Counted from the stretch's first letter, positions 37,371 through 47,197 are shown. The stretch: 64,000 bases of DNA from Methylobacterium sp. CB376 (GCF_029714205.1 NZ_CP121648.1:2798501-2862500), one strand, 5' to 3'. Translations and numbers: made by a program. Notes: a model not told the origin generated them from the sequence alone.

Positions 37371-38593
37371 GCGCGGTGGACGCGGCCGAGCGCGCCAGAC
37401 GCTTCGACCTGCGGCGCCTGCCGGAGGGGTTCATCGAGGACCCCTACCCGGTCTACGCGGCCCTGCGCACCCACGCCCCAGTCCACGTCTTCGCGCCGGG
37501 GCAGGTCCTGCTCACCCGCTACGTGGACCTGGAGCGGGTCTACAAGGACGCCGCCACTTTCAGCTCCGACAAGGTCGTGGAGTTCGGGGCCAAGTTCGGT
37601 CCCTCTCCCTTGTACGCGCATCACACGACGAGCCTCGTCTTCAACGACCCGCCGCGCCACACCCGGGTCCGGCGGATCATCGCGGGTGCCCTGGCGCCGC
37701 GGGCGATCGCCTCGATGGAGGCGAGCATCGTGGCGCTCGTCGACGGGCTCCTCGACGCGGCGGAGGAGCGCGGCCGGATCGACCTGATCGAGGATTTTGC
37801 CGCCGCGATCCCCGTCGAGGTGATCGGCAACCTGCTCGGCGTGCCGCGGGCCGAGCGGGAGCCGCTCCGGGCGTGGTCGCTCGCCATCCTGGGCGCGCTG
37901 GAGCCGGTCCTCGACGCCGCCACGATGGAGGCCGGCAACCGCGCCGTAACCGAATTCCTGGACTACCTGAAGCGTCTCGTCGCCGAGAGGCGGCGCCGTC
38001 TCGGTGATCCGGAGCGGGACATCCTGACCCGTCTGATCCAGGGCGAGATGGAGGGGGAGCGCCTCTCGCCCGAGGAATTGCTGCAGAACTGCATCTTCAT
38101 CCTTAATGCCGGCCACGAGACCACCACCAACCTGATCGGCAACGGGCTGCACCTGCTGACGCAATGGCCGGAGGCGCGCGAACGGCTCCTCTCTGAGCCG
38201 GATCTGCTCCGCCGGGCGGTCGAGGAGATGCTGCGCTTCGAGAGTTCGAACCAGCTCGGCAACCGCATCGCTGCCAAGCCCTTCGCGCTCGGTGGACGCG
38301 ATTTCCCGGCGGGTACCCAGATCACGCTCGGCATCGGGGCGGCGAACCGTGATCCGGACCAGTTTCCCGATCCCGACCGCTTCGACGTTGCCCGCGAGCC
38401 GAATCGCCACCTCGCCTTCGCGAGCGGCATCCACCAATGCGTCGGCATGACCGTCGCGCGGCTGGAGGGGCGGATCGCCATCGGGCGCTTCCTGGCGCGG
38501 TTTCCGTCCTACGCGCTCGATGGTCCGCCGCTTCGCTCGCGGCGGGTGCGCTTCCGCGGCTTCAGCCGGCTGCCGGCCCGTGTCGAAGCCTGA
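37367..38593 (+). CDS. Cytochrome P450
   Basis: Heme monooxygenase of 408 residues when started at GTG 37367, which overlaps the upstream stop. Landmarks: I-helix [15 protein letters not shown] near 245 (Glu in place of the common Asp of AGxDT), ExxR as EEMLR near 290, and heme loop [18 protein letters not shown] near 350 with the ligand Cys. Soluble bacterial class, redox partners not in the window. The link to hmgA and fahA suggests an aromatic substrate, but this is not shown. Confidence 0.92.
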   Translation: MSAVDAAERARRFDLRRLPEGFIEDPYPVYAALRTHAPVHVFAPGQVLLTRYVDLERVYKDAATFSSDKVVEFGAKFGPSPLYAHHTTSLVFNDPPRHTRVRRIIAGALAPRAIASMEASIVALVDGLLDAAEERGRIDLIEDFAAAIPVEVIGNLLGVPRAEREPLRAWSLAILGALEPVLDAATMEAGNRAVTEFLDYLKRLVAERRRRLGDPERDILTRLIQGEMEGERLSPEELLQNCIFILNAGHETTTNLIGNGLHLLTQWPEARERLLSEPDLLRRAVEEMLRFESSNQLGNRIAAKPFALGGRDFPAGTQITLGIGAANRDPDQFPDPDRFDVAREPNRHLAFASGIHQCVGMTVARLEGRIAIGRFLARFPSYALDGPPLRSRRVRFRGFSRLPARVEA

Positions 38594-38832
38594 CTCGCCA
38601 GCGCCGCGCGATGGCGGCGCGATGCGGCAGCATCTCGGGCGGTCGGTACGAGACGAGGACGCGCCCGCCCGCGCCTTCGGCGGCGTGGGGGCCGCTCCCG
38701 TCCCTGTCCGATCCCATGGCACCCCGCGGGCCTTTGCTCGCCACGATCCCGGTCGCCGAGGCGTTCCGTTCGGAAGCCGAGGGCGGCCGCGCGCTCGACC
38801 GTGATCCGTCCCGACCAACAGGAGATCCCGCC

Positions 38833-40194
38833 ATGAACCAGCACGGCCGTCTCGATCCCGCGGGCACGATTGCCGCGGCCCAGATCCACCCCGGCTACAT
38901 GTCAGGCTTCGGCAACGGCTTCGAGACCGAGGCACTGCCGGGCGCGCTGCCGATCGGACGCAACTCGCCGCAGATTTGCCCCTACGGCCTCTACGCCGAG
39001 CAGCTCTCGGGCTCACCCTTCACGGCGCCCCGCACCGCCAACGAGCGCTCCTGGCTCTACCGCATCCGCCCCACGGTGATGCACTGGGGCGACTTCCGAA
39101 AAGTCGACGCTCGCCTCTGGCTTACGGCACCGGCGGAGCTGGTCGACCTGCCGCCCGCGCCCCTGCGCTGGGACCCGGTGGCCATCCCCTCGGAACCCCT
39201 GTCCTTCGTGGAGGGCATCTGCACCGTGACCACGGCGGGCGACGCCGGTGCCCAGGCAGGTATGGGCGCCCACTTCTACTTCGCCACCCGCTCGATGCCG
39301 GACGAGTACTTCTCCAACGCGGACGGTGAGATGCTGGTCGTGCCGCAGGAGGGAGCGCTCCGCTGGCGCACCGAGTTCGGGATCATCGACGTCGAACCGG
39401 GCGAGGTCTGCGTGATCCCGCGCGGGGTGAAGGTCGCGGTCGACCTCCTCGGCGGGCCGGCGCGGGGCTACGTCTGCGAGAATTACGGCGGCGCCTTCAC
39501 ACTGCCGGAGCGCGGCCCGATCGGCGCCAACTGCCTCGCCAATCAGCGCGACTTCCTCACCCCGGTCGCCGCCTACGAGGACCGCGACGCGCCCGGGACC
39601 ATGCTGGTGAAGTGGGGCGGCGCGCTCTGGGCGGCGGAGATCGACCACTCGCCCCTCGACGTGGTCGCCTGGCACGGCAACTACGCGCCCTACAAGTACG
39701 ACCTGCGCAAGTTCTCGCCGGTTGGGCCGATCCTGTTCGACCACGCCGACCCGTCGATCTTCACGGTGCTGACCTCGCCCTCCGAGACGCCCGGCACCGC
39801 CAACATCGACTTCGTGATCTTCTCCGACCGCTGGCTCGTGGCGGAGAACACCTTCCGGCCGCCCTGGTACCACCTCAACGTGATGAGCGAGTTCATGGGG
39901 CTGGTCTACGGGGTCTACGACGCTAAGACCGGCGGCGGCTTCCGGCCGGGCGGGGCCTCGCTGCACAACACGTTGCTGCCGCACGGGCCGGACGTTGACG
40001 CCTTCGAGAGGGCGTCGAACGTCGATCTCAAGCCGCACAAGTTGGAGGGCACGCTCGCCTTCATGTTCGAGACGCGCTTTCCCCAGAAGGTCAGCCGCTT
40101 CGCCGCTGAGACGCCCGCCCGGCAGAAGGACTACGCCGCTTACGGGCGCAAGCTCGCCAAGCACTTCGACCCGAACCGTGCCGAGGCGCGGTGA
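38833..40194 (+). CDS. hmgA: Homogentisate 1,2-dioxygenase
   Basis: Opens the ring of homogentisate to maleylacetoacetate, in tyrosine and phenylalanine breakdown. 453 residues from [15 protein letters not shown]. Conserved blocks: [39 protein letters not shown], and iron-binding region [19 protein letters not shown] plus [18 protein letters not shown] with His and Glu ligands. The stop overlaps the ATG of fahA (TGATG). The usual glutathione-dependent maleylacetoacetate isomerase gene is not adjacent. Confidence 0.96.
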   Translation: MNQHGRLDPAGTIAAAQIHPGYMSGFGNGFETEALPGALPIGRNSPQICPYGLYAEQLSGSPFTAPRTANERSWLYRIRPTVMHWGDFRKVDARLWLTAPAELVDLPPAPLRWDPVAIPSEPLSFVEGICTVTTAGDAGAQAGMGAHFYFATRSMPDEYFSNADGEMLVVPQEGALRWRTEFGIIDVEPGEVCVIPRGVKVAVDLLGGPARGYVCENYGGAFTLPERGPIGANCLANQRDFLTPVAAYEDRDAPGTMLVKWGGALWAAEIDHSPLDVVAWHGNYAPYKYDLRKFSPVGPILFDHADPSIFTVLTSPSETPGTANIDFVIFSDRWLVAENTFRPPWYHLNVMSEFMGLVYGVYDAKTGGGFRPGGASLHNTLLPHGPDVDAFERASNVDLKPHKLEGTLAFMFETRFPQKVSRFAAETPARQKDYAAYGRKLAKHFDPNRAEAR

Positions 40195-41504
40195 TGGCCG
40201 ACATCGACGCCACCCACGCCGCGACCTTGCGCTCCTGGGTGCCCGGCGCGAACGGCCACTCGGACTTTCCGATCCAGAACCTGCCGCTCGGGGTGTTCTC
40301 GCCGGGTGACGGGACGCCGCGGGCGGGCGTCGCGATCGGCGGGCGCATCCTCGACTTGCCGGCGCTGCTTGCCGCGAACCTCCTCTCGGGCGAGGCCGCG
40401 CTCGCCGCCGAGGCCGCGGGCGGGACGACGCTCAACAGGCTCCTTGCCTTGGGGGCGGGGCCGCGCCGGGCGCTGCGGGCGCGCCTGTCAGCCCTGTTCG
40501 CGGAGGGCTCGCCGGATCGCGACCGGGTCGCGCCCCTGCTGCATGAGGCCTCGTCCTGCCGGCTCCACCTGCCGGCCGCGATCGGCGACTACACCGACTT
40601 CTACGTCGGTATCCACCACGCGGAGAATATCGGCCGGCAATTCCGGCCGGACAACCCGCTCCTGCCGAACTACAAGCACGTGCCGATCGGCTACCACGGC
40701 CGCGCCTCCTCGATCCGGCCCTCGGGCACCCCGGTGCGGCGCCCGCGCGGGCAGTCAAAGCCGCCGGAGGCGGGCGACCCGGTCTTCGGCCCCTCGCGGC
40801 GACTCGACTACGAACTCGAACTCGGGGTGTGGATCGGCCCCGGCAATACTCTCGGCGAGCCGATCGCGATCGGCGACGCGCACGCGCACATCGCGGGCGT
40901 GTGCCTCCTCAATGATTGGTCGGCGCGGGACATCCAGGCGTGGGAGTACCAGCCGCTGGGACCGTTCCTCGCCAAGAACTTCGCCACGACGATCTCGCCC
41001 TGGATCGTCACGGCGGAGGCGCTCGCACCCTTCCGGATCGCGCAGAGCCCCCGGCCGGAGGGCGATCCGCGGCCGCTGCCCTACCTAACCGACGAGGTCG
41101 ACCAGCGAAGGGGCGCCTTCGACCTCCGGCTCGAGGTGCTGCTGCTGACGCCCGGCCTGCGAGCGGCGGGCCTCGGCCCCCACCGGATTTCGGCCTCGAA
41201 CACGCGGCACATGTACTGGACCGTGGCGCAGATGGTGGCCCACCACACCGGCGGCGGCTGCAACCTGCAGCCGGGCGACCTGCTCGGGACGGGCACGATC
41301 TCCGGCCCGGACCGCGACGCCTGCGGCAGCCTCCTCGAAGCGACCCTCGGTGGCCGGGAGCCGCTCCGGCTCGCGTCGGGCGAGGAGCGCCGGTTTCTGG
41401 AGGACGGCGACGAGGTGATCCTGCGGGCACGCGGCGTCCGCGACACCTTCGCGCCGATCGGCTTCGGCGAGTGCCGGGCGGAGCTCCTTGGAGCGGCGCC
41501 CTGA
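40194..41504 (+). CDS. fahA: Fumarylacetoacetase
   Basis: Last step of tyrosine degradation, hydrolysing fumarylacetoacetate to fumarate and acetoacetate. 436 residues. Metal and catalytic residues: Asp and His in DYTDFYVGIHHAENIGRQF, YHGRASSI, Glu pair in YELELGVWIGPGN, and Asp in LNDWSARDIQAWEY; C-terminal TGGGCNLQPGDLLGTGT. The ATG at 40194 overlaps the hmgA stop. Strong translational coupling. Confidence 0.96.
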   Translation: MADIDATHAATLRSWVPGANGHSDFPIQNLPLGVFSPGDGTPRAGVAIGGRILDLPALLAANLLSGEAALAAEAAGGTTLNRLLALGAGPRRALRARLSALFAEGSPDRDRVAPLLHEASSCRLHLPAAIGDYTDFYVGIHHAENIGRQFRPDNPLLPNYKHVPIGYHGRASSIRPSGTPVRRPRGQSKPPEAGDPVFGPSRRLDYELELGVWIGPGNTLGEPIAIGDAHAHIAGVCLLNDWSARDIQAWEYQPLGPFLAKNFATTISPWIVTAEALAPFRIAQSPRPEGDPRPLPYLTDEVDQRRGAFDLRLEVLLLTPGLRAAGLGPHRISASNTRHMYWTVAQMVAHHTGGGCNLQPGDLLGTGTISGPDRDACGSLLEATLGGREPLRLASGEERRFLEDGDEVILRARGVRDTFAPIGFGECRAELLGAAP

Positions 41505-42418
41505 AGCTCTCCGGCGATCGGCGCTCGACCTCTCATCCTCCCGGCTGCGCATCCCGTTGGGGTGTCTCTGCAAAGGGGTTCACCGCCCCGCGCCACGCGC
41601 CGACGCTCGCCCCGACCCGGCCCGTGTGCGAGGTCGCGTGCTCGGCGTTGCGGCTGATGCTCGCGGTCTCCTGCTCCTGCTGGCCCGATAGCCTGCGTAA
41701 TCTCGGCGGCGAGCGCGTCCAAGGTCCTCCATGGCGGCGCGGGTCGCCTGGATAGCCTGCAGGGTGCCGCCCGTCGCGCTCTGGATGCCGCCGACTTGGC
41801 GGACGATCTCGTCGCCGGCCTTCGATCTGATCGGCGCGCGCCTCTACCTCGCTCGCCACCACCGCGGAGCCCCGCCCCGCCGCCGCGATCGCGGCGAAGG
41901 CCTGCGTAGTGGTCCACCGCCGCGCTCGGAGGTCTGCTGCAGACCCCGACGATGACGCGGATCGAGCGCTTCAGCGCGGGGAGCGTGACTATACTCCGCC
42001 GAACCGGATTGCAGCGCGGCTCACCCGTGCGGTGCACCAGACGCTCTCGACTGAGACGGGCGCGAGAAAATTGTATGTCTGTAGATTATTACGAATTCAC
42101 CGAAGCATCTACAAAGAATTTTGGCTGAGCCGCACGACCAACTCATCGGAACCGATTGGTGCGGGAGACCGTTGCTCATTGCGATGCAGCATGAAACCTC
42201 ATACTGCCGCGGGGCCCCGGGCCTCGTGCTGTCACGGGGTCGCGGGCGCGGTGACCCGTCCCACGTCGACATCAAGAGAGCGCACGAACGCGCCGGACAA
42301 CGGAAGATCCTGCAACTCAACGCCTCGAAATCACCACGAGGAACTCAGGACCGAGTGGATTCGCCACTGCTTGAGTTCCGTGTTGATGATCTTCATCCCA
42401 CCCTGCACGAGGGTTAGC
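41505..42418. other. 910 bp holding a chemoreceptor relic
   Basis: Besides the MCP remnant at 41570-41960 no gene can be supported. From about 42060 the DNA is AT-richer with no recognisable motif; the end should carry the promoter of the gene at 42419. Confidence 0.5.
41570..41960 (-). pseudogene. Methyl-accepting chemotaxis protein relic
   Basis: Different frames of the minus strand give GRGSAVVASEVEARADQIEG, DEIVRQVGGIQSATGGTLQA and EITQAIGQQEQETASISRNA, matching the hairpin tip and C-terminal signalling helix of MCPs ([15 protein letters not shown] ... [13 protein letters not shown]). At least two frameshifts and no N-terminal part. The intact chemoreceptor at 50701-52389 has the normal sequence. 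Confidence 0.7.
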
Positions 42419-43678
42419 ATGACCACCATCAGGCAGCTGATTCAAACCAGTCCAGCCAAGGCAACCGAACTCCTTGCGAGGCTCGCAGAGACCTCCGAGA
42501 ACGCGGTTAAGACGCGAGAGCGCCTGCTTGCTGAACTCAAGTCTGAGTTGGAGCTCTCCGCTCAGCTTGAAGAAGAGCACCTTTTTCCTGTCCTTCGTAA
42601 GCACAAAGAGACCAGGGAGCTCGTGGCTCAGGCTCTGAACGACAACAGACAGACCCGCAGGCTGCTGGCTGAACTTGAGCAGACGCCGAAGAGTAGTGAG
42701 GAGTTCGCCCCCAAGGTTGCTGAGCTGAGAAAGGTGTTTCAGCAAAGCGTGCGTGATGAGCGGAAGGAGCTGCTCCCGACAGTTATGAAGGTGCTAAGCG
42801 ACGAGGAGGCGCAGACCGTTGCCGGTAAGATCGAGGACGGCAAGGCCGAAGTCGAAGAGGCAAGGCGCGTTGAGGCTGAACAGCGGCGTGCCGAGCAAAA
42901 GCGGGAGCGTGACCAGGCTGAAGCCGACGAAGCCAGGCGCGTTGAGGCTGAACAGCGCCGCGCCGAGCAAAAGCGGGAACGTGATCGGGCAGAAGAGGTG
43001 CTAGCTAGGGAGAAGGAAGCTGCAGACCGCGAGCGGAGCTCCAGGGCGGCGGCACGACAGGCCGCTGAGCAAGTCAGGCAAGCGGCCGAGGTCGTGGAGG
43101 AGAGCTCCCGGACGGTAATCCGGACCGCTGCGGAGGGCGCTCAGCGCACTGCCGCTGCGCCGTTAAGCTCGGGCTCCCTATTCTGGGATGCGATGTTTGG
43201 CATGTGGGGCTTCCCGCAGGGCCGTTCCGTCGCTCGTTCGGCGACTGCCCCAGCATCCTCGACCCGGCAATCCACCCACGAGGAGGAAGTAATTCCTCTG
43301 GCGGAAGAGACGCTGATCGTGGGCAAGCATACGGTGAACAGCGGCACCACCACGGTCCGCCGCTACGTCGTGGAGAACTCGGTTGAGCAGAAGGTGGCGC
43401 TCTATGACGAAAGGGTTGTGGTTGAACGGCGCAGGCCAGCTACCGACGCTGTAACGGGTGAGGCCTTGACTGAACTCACTGTCGAGATGATCGAGACATC
43501 CGAAGTGCCGATCGTCGGAAAAGGCGTCAAGGTGCGGGAAGAGGTCGTCGTCCGCCGCGAGCGCACGAAGCGTATCGAAACGGTGAGAGACACAGTGCGG
43601 CGCGACGAGGTCGAGATCTCGAATACGAAAGAGCGCGCAGCCAACGCGCGACCGAACTTGGCTTACAGTAACAAGTAA
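42419..43678 (+). CDS. HHE-like helical domain fused to DUF2382
   Basis: 419 residues from MTTIRQLIQTSPAKATELL. Residues 1-135 resemble a hemerythrin HHE bundle (EEEHLFPVLRKHKETRELV, RDERKELLPTVMKVLSDEE) but most iron-binding His are replaced. Then a charged coiled coil with a 22-residue repeat (EARRVEAEQRRAEQKRERD twice), a Ser/Ala linker, and from about 280 a DUF2382/YsnF domain (EEEVIPLAEETLIVGKHTV; VEMIETSEVPIVGKGVKVRE). DUF2382 proteins are stress-induced. A strong terminator follows. Function unknown, domain mix unusual. Confidence 0.8.
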   Translation: MTTIRQLIQTSPAKATELLARLAETSENAVKTRERLLAELKSELELSAQLEEEHLFPVLRKHKETRELVAQALNDNRQTRRLLAELEQTPKSSEEFAPKVAELRKVFQQSVRDERKELLPTVMKVLSDEEAQTVAGKIEDGKAEVEEARRVEAEQRRAEQKRERDQAEADEARRVEAEQRRAEQKRERDRAEEVLAREKEAADRERSSRAAARQAAEQVRQAAEVVEESSRTVIRTAAEGAQRTAAAPLSSGSLFWDAMFGMWGFPQGRSVARSATAPASSTRQSTHEEEVIPLAEETLIVGKHTVNSGTTTVRRYVVENSVEQKVALYDERVVVERRRPATDAVTGEALTELTVEMIETSEVPIVGKGVKVREEVVVRRERTKRIETVRDTVRRDEVEISNTKERAANARPNLAYSNK

Positions 43679-43700
43679 TCTGCTGGGCCTTATGGTCTTG

Positions 43701-43733
43701 GATCGCGATCAATGACTTGATCGCGATCTTTCT
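43701..43733 (+). terminator. Strong terminator after the DUF2382 gene
   Basis: 12 perfect pairs, GATCGCGATCAA (43701-43712) with its complement (43717-43728), loop TGAC, followed by TTTCT. It lies 22 nt past the stop codon. Confidence 0.85.
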
Positions 43734-43741
43734 GTTCCTGT

Positions 43742-43860
43742 GGGATCCGGGATCCGCCTGATCGAAGCGGATCCCGGATCCCAAGCCCGCGCGGCGCCTG
43801 AGCGACGCCGACATCCGCATGGCCGAAATCGGAGATGGCGAAGCCATCAACCGGATGCCG
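43742..43860 (+). repeat. Hairpin plus 76-nt conserved module, copy B
   Basis: A perfect 16-bp hairpin (43742-43757 with 43767-43782, 9-nt loop) precedes the 76-nt segment 43785-43860 by 2 nt. The segment matches 29306-29381; the hairpins share no sequence. In frame it reads RRLSDADIRMAEIGDGEAI and continues open to a TGA near 43953. Confidence 0.78.
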
Positions 43861-43993
43861 TATGAGGAGCTTGACAGCAGAAGCAAGACTGCTGGCGAGG
43901 TGTGCAGGTCGCATGCCGTCAAGGCCATCGGCTCAGGAACCGTCATGCCGTGAGAGATGGTGCAAGCCCACCCGCGTAGCACCCGTGTGGCAA

Positions 43994-45028
43994 TCAACGC
44001 CGTTTCAGGCTTTTGTTCGTAAGTGCCATGTGGGCGTCGATCGCCTGCCCGATCTTGGCTCTCGCCGAGTAGTGGATCATGTGTCCTTGGCCTCGCAGAA
44101 TCAGCAACGTGCTTCCGACCACGTCCTCTTGGAGACGCCGGGACTGCGCGCGGGCGTCGACGACCGCGTCCGCGTCGCCGGCCAGGATTGCGACGGGCAA
44201 GCGAAGCGTCGGGTAGTGTCGCTCAAGCAGAGCCGCGGCCGCGTTCATGGTCGCGGTGTCCTCCGCGCTTGCGCGCGCCTGGGTAGGGTGGATTGAAATC
44301 GCGACCGGGAACCGCGCCATGAAGCGTGCTGGGACCGGTTGCGGCTTGAACACGTGCCGGAAGACCTGCGGTGCGAGGAGGTGTCCGATGGCGTCCGGCA
44401 TTAAAGCGCGTGCGACATCGCCCATGCCCGGGACGGCGAGCGGCGTGATCAGGGCCACATCGGTCCGCCGACTCGGATAGTAGTATCCCGCCAGCAGGAC
44501 CAACCCTCGCAGGTCGGATTGGGTTTGGGTGGCGAGCGCCAGCGACACGATGGTGCCCCAGGAATGCCCCACGATAACGGGCCGTTCGACGTTGAGCTGC
44601 GCCAGCACGCGCTCGAGGAGCCGTGCCTGCGCCGATGCCGTCCAGATGCGGTGCCTCGGTCGCTCCGTGTGACCGAATCCCGGCCGGTCTATCGCGATCA
44701 CGCGATATTTCTTCGCGAGTTGATCGAGGAGGCCGGAGATGACGAAGTCCTCCGCCATCGTCCCATTGCCGTGGATCAGCACCACCGGCCGCCCTTTGCC
44801 GCGCACGATGTAGTGAACCCTCAGCCCGTCGACATCGACAAACCGCCCGGGTGGTCGGCTCGACGGTTCTCGCTCGAGCGCCTTCAGCATGTGCCTCGTC
44901 TGCCGAACGACTTTGGTCTGCTGCTTGGCCGCGGTGTGCGCTGCCTTCACCGTGGACCTGACGAGCTTGGCTGTGCCCGACGCGGTCCGGCGTGTTGCGC
45001 GCCGTGAATCAAACCGAAACAAAACCAT
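43994..45028 (-). CDS. Alpha/beta hydrolase
   Basis: 344 residues. After a basic, helical N-terminal extension of about 65 residues comes the fold: VDGLRVHYIVRGKGRPVVLI, HGNG oxyanion region, IAIDRPGFGHTERP, nucleophile Ser in VIVGHSWGTIVSLAL near 155, Asp in LAGDADAVVD near 285 and His in GQGHMIHY near 317. Similar to epoxide hydrolase or esterase-type enzymes; substrate unknown. Its start overlaps the end of the frameshifted gene upstream by 20 bp. Confidence 0.88.
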   Translation of the reverse strand: MVLFRFDSRRATRRTASGTAKLVRSTVKAAHTAAKQQTKVVRQTRHMLKALEREPSSRPPGRFVDVDGLRVHYIVRGKGRPVVLIHGNGTMAEDFVISGLLDQLAKKYRVIAIDRPGFGHTERPRHRIWTASAQARLLERVLAQLNVERPVIVGHSWGTIVSLALATQTQSDLRGLVLLAGYYYPSRRTDVALITPLAVPGMGDVARALMPDAIGHLLAPQVFRHVFKPQPVPARFMARFPVAISIHPTQARASAEDTATMNAAAALLERHYPTLRLPVAILAGDADAVVDARAQSRRLQEDVVGSTLLILRGQGHMIHYSARAKIGQAIDAHMALTNKSLKRR

Positions 45029-45781
45029 TCCTCCGACCTGCCGACGCCGCCTGGTGCTGCCTGTGGCTGAGAGCCGTCTTTGCCCCTGAGCCCTGACCCG
45101 AGCCAGGCATCCAGGCCTCGGCTAAGGCAGCGAGAATATCCGTGACGGCGGCACCGTGCATGCTGCGCGGCAGAATGCCGTCCCTATACAGCCCCGCAGC
45201 CAGCGCGTGGCGCGCGGGCATGCGATCGCACCGCGCGGCGGCTGCCGTGCAGAACGCCGCCATGTCCTCGTCCGGCTGCACGACAATCGCGACGCCGGCA
45301 TACGATGGTCCGGCGTCGAACACCCGCACGGCGATCACGAGGTTCTCCGGCGCGGAGGCTTCGACGCGCTCGTCGAGCAACCAGAGCCGGCGCCTGGAGG
45401 CGAGAAGATCCTCGACCCACACGCCCGAGTGCTCGTGCCGGCCGGCCACCCGGAAGATCGAGAAGAACGCATCGGCGAGGCAGGGCGCCAGATCGCGCTC
45501 AGGCGAGTCCAGAGAGGCGAGGCGATCGCCCAGGAAGCCGTCGAACACGCGCCGACCGCGCTGGTTGGGCTCGACCAGGGCGACATCGCAAAGCATGTTG
45601 AAGGTCGTCTCATCCTCAAGCTGCGCCTCGTCCACGAGGTTGAGTTGCTCAGGGCCCGGTCGAAATCGGCCTTCTTGCAGCGCGGGACTGCTTGAGCGAG
45701 AACGACCTGGATGGATGCTCGGACCGGTCGATACTGCGCGAGAATGGCGTCCCGCGTTGTCGGCGTGCTCTCACCGGCCAT
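45009..45781 (-). pseudogene. Conserved hypothetical gene with a frameshift
   Basis: From the ATG at 45781 one frame gives STPTTRDAILAQYRPVRAS and QVVLAQAVPRCKKADFDRAL, which looks like protein, then degrades. A second frame continues from about 45655 with LNLVDEAQLEDETTFNMLCD and VALVEPNQRGRRVFDGFLGD to the stop at 45009. Joined, they would give about 255 residues. The second frame alone has an internal ATG (45635) that might restart translation. No known domain recognised. Confidence 0.6.
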
Positions 45782-45816
45782 GGTCCGTCCTTCGTGCCGA
45801 TCTGGAGATGGGTCAC

Positions 45817-46173
45817 ATGAGCAGCATCCGTGAACGGTTCCGGGGCCAGTGGCGGATCACCGAGACCGGCACATGGGACAACGACTACCTCGATATGATC
45901 GAGCCGGCCTTCATCGCGTTCGAACCTGGCGGCACGGGCGAGTTCCGCTTCGGGGTGGTCGTCGCGAGCCTCGATTGCTCCTACAGCCAAACGGATGTGG
46001 GCTTCCGGTTCCATGGCTCGGATGAGGGGACCGAGGTTTGGGGCGACGGCTGGGCTGAGTTCGACCGACCCGACGCCATCTCCGGCGAGATCGCCTTCTG
46101 GAACGGTGACGAGACCACCTTCAAGGCCCGTCGTTGGCCGGGGTCATCTTGCGTCTGGGCGCTTCGAGGATGA
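45817..46173 (+). CDS. Conserved hypothetical protein
   Basis: 118 residues from MSSIRERFRGQWRITETGTW; GGAG lies 9 nt upstream, whereas the ATG at 45808 touches it. Trp, Gly and acidic-rich with alternating hydrophobics (DMIEPAFIAFEPGGTGEFRF; GDGWAEFDRPDAISGEIAFW), suggesting a small beta barrel. I associate this type with small conserved alphaproteobacterial proteins of unknown role. Divergent from the frameshifted gene. Confidence 0.7.
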   Translation: MSSIRERFRGQWRITETGTWDNDYLDMIEPAFIAFEPGGTGEFRFGVVVASLDCSYSQTDVGFRFHGSDEGTEVWGDGWAEFDRPDAISGEIAFWNGDETTFKARRWPGSSCVWALRG

Positions 46174-46495
46174 AGCGGCGATTAACTCGGCTGATAGTCG
46201 AGAATTGCTTTCTGTGAGTGCCGGCGCCACCGCGAGGAGGGGCGGCGTCTCGTCCGCCCCAGGTTCAGCCCGTTACCATGATCGGCGTGCCGCAGACCCG
46301 CGTAATCGGCTCACGGCACGGAGCGCTAAGCATGCGGAGGAATCCCGATGGCCCAAGAACAGTTGAATGTCTCTCTTTCGAGGCGCCTACGCTGAATGGT
46401 CCAACAGCAAGGCCGCGAATCGTCAATGCTGGATGATCCTCCCTCGAGTTGGTGGACGCCTCTGATACGCTCGTGGGGAGCGAGGAAGGCGTTCA
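46174..46495. other. Intergenic region before the IS3 remnant
   Basis: 322 bp. The last 60 bp, from about 46434 (TGATCCTCCCTCGAGTTGG), are likely the left end of the IS3 element. No gene. Confidence 0.5.
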
Positions 46496-46822
46496 ATGGC
46501 GACGAAGACGCGACGGGAGTTCACCCCCGAATTCAAGCGCGCGGCGGTGGCCCTCCTGGAGAGCAGCGGGCGCCCGCAGATGCAGATCGCGGCGGAACTT
46601 GGCATCCAGCCCTCGATGCTGCGCAACTGGCGCGCTGTTCTCACCGGCGAGGCGCCCCGCTCGCGGGCGGCCGCTCCGGCAGCACAGCCCTTCTCACCCG
46701 TGGCCTCACCCGCCGATCAGGTTGCTGAGATCGCGCGGCTGCGTCGCGAGCTGGAGCGCGCCCGCACGGAGCGCGACATTTTAAAAAAGGCCATCGGCAT
46801 CTTCGCGGAGACGCCGCGATGA
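46496..46822 (+). CDS. IS3-family transposase OrfA
   Basis: 108 residues: MATKTRREFTPEFKRAAVAL, helix-turn-helix QIAAELGIQPSMLRNWR, and the leucine-zipper end QVAEIARLRRELERARTERD then ILKKAIGIFAE. Complete. The AAAAAAG-like slip region (TTTTAAAAAAGG near 46779) is where IS3 elements frameshift into OrfB. OrfB starts at 46819 with a 4-bp overlap but is truncated, so the element cannot move. Confidence 0.92.
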   Translation: MATKTRREFTPEFKRAAVALLESSGRPQMQIAAELGIQPSMLRNWRAVLTGEAPRSRAAAPAAQPFSPVASPADQVAEIARLRRELERARTERDILKKAIGIFAETPR

Positions 46823-46930
46823 AGTTCCGTTTCATCGATGACCACCAGGGCACTTGGCCCGTGCGCACCCTCTGCCGCGCGCTGCGGGTCTCGCCATCCG
46901 GCTACGACGCGTGGCGCTCGCGGCCCGAGG
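46819..46930 (+). pseudogene. IS3-family OrfB, N-terminal stub
   Basis: MKFRFIDDHQGTWPVRTLCR and ALRVSPSGYDAWRSRPEG are the first 38 residues of OrfB. The integrase core is missing; IS110 DNA follows at once. Confidence 0.85.
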
Positions 46931-47197
46931 GCGGTGCGCAAGAAGCAGAGCTACCCGCAGGCCCAGTTCCAGCGCCTGCGCGCCCGCCGCGGTCCCAACA
47001 AGGCGATCTGCGCCGTGGCCGCCTCCCTGCTCACCGCCGCTTACCACATGCTCCTCGACGGGACAGCCTACATCGATCTGGGACCCCACCGCTTCCGAAA
47101 CGTCGATCCGGAGCACCGCGCCAAGGCCCTCGTGCGCCAGATCGAGCGGCTCGGCTTCATCTGCACCCTCACGCAGGCGGAGCCAGTTTCTATCTAG
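46931..47197 (+). pseudogene. IS110/IS116-type transposase C-terminal fragment
   Basis: Reads SYPQAQFQRLRARRGPNKAI, CAVAASLLTAAYHMLLDGT, AYIDLGPHRF and LVRQIERLGF, the C-terminal end of an IS110 (IS116/IS902) transposase. About 85 residues remain. Its TAG (47195-47197) overlaps the modC stop on the other strand, so this junction is the edge of the backbone. Confidence 0.8.

Noticed and set aside
42121..42417. 98-codon ORF before the DUF2382 gene
   Set aside because: TTG start without a ribosome site, no motif, next to a decayed region.
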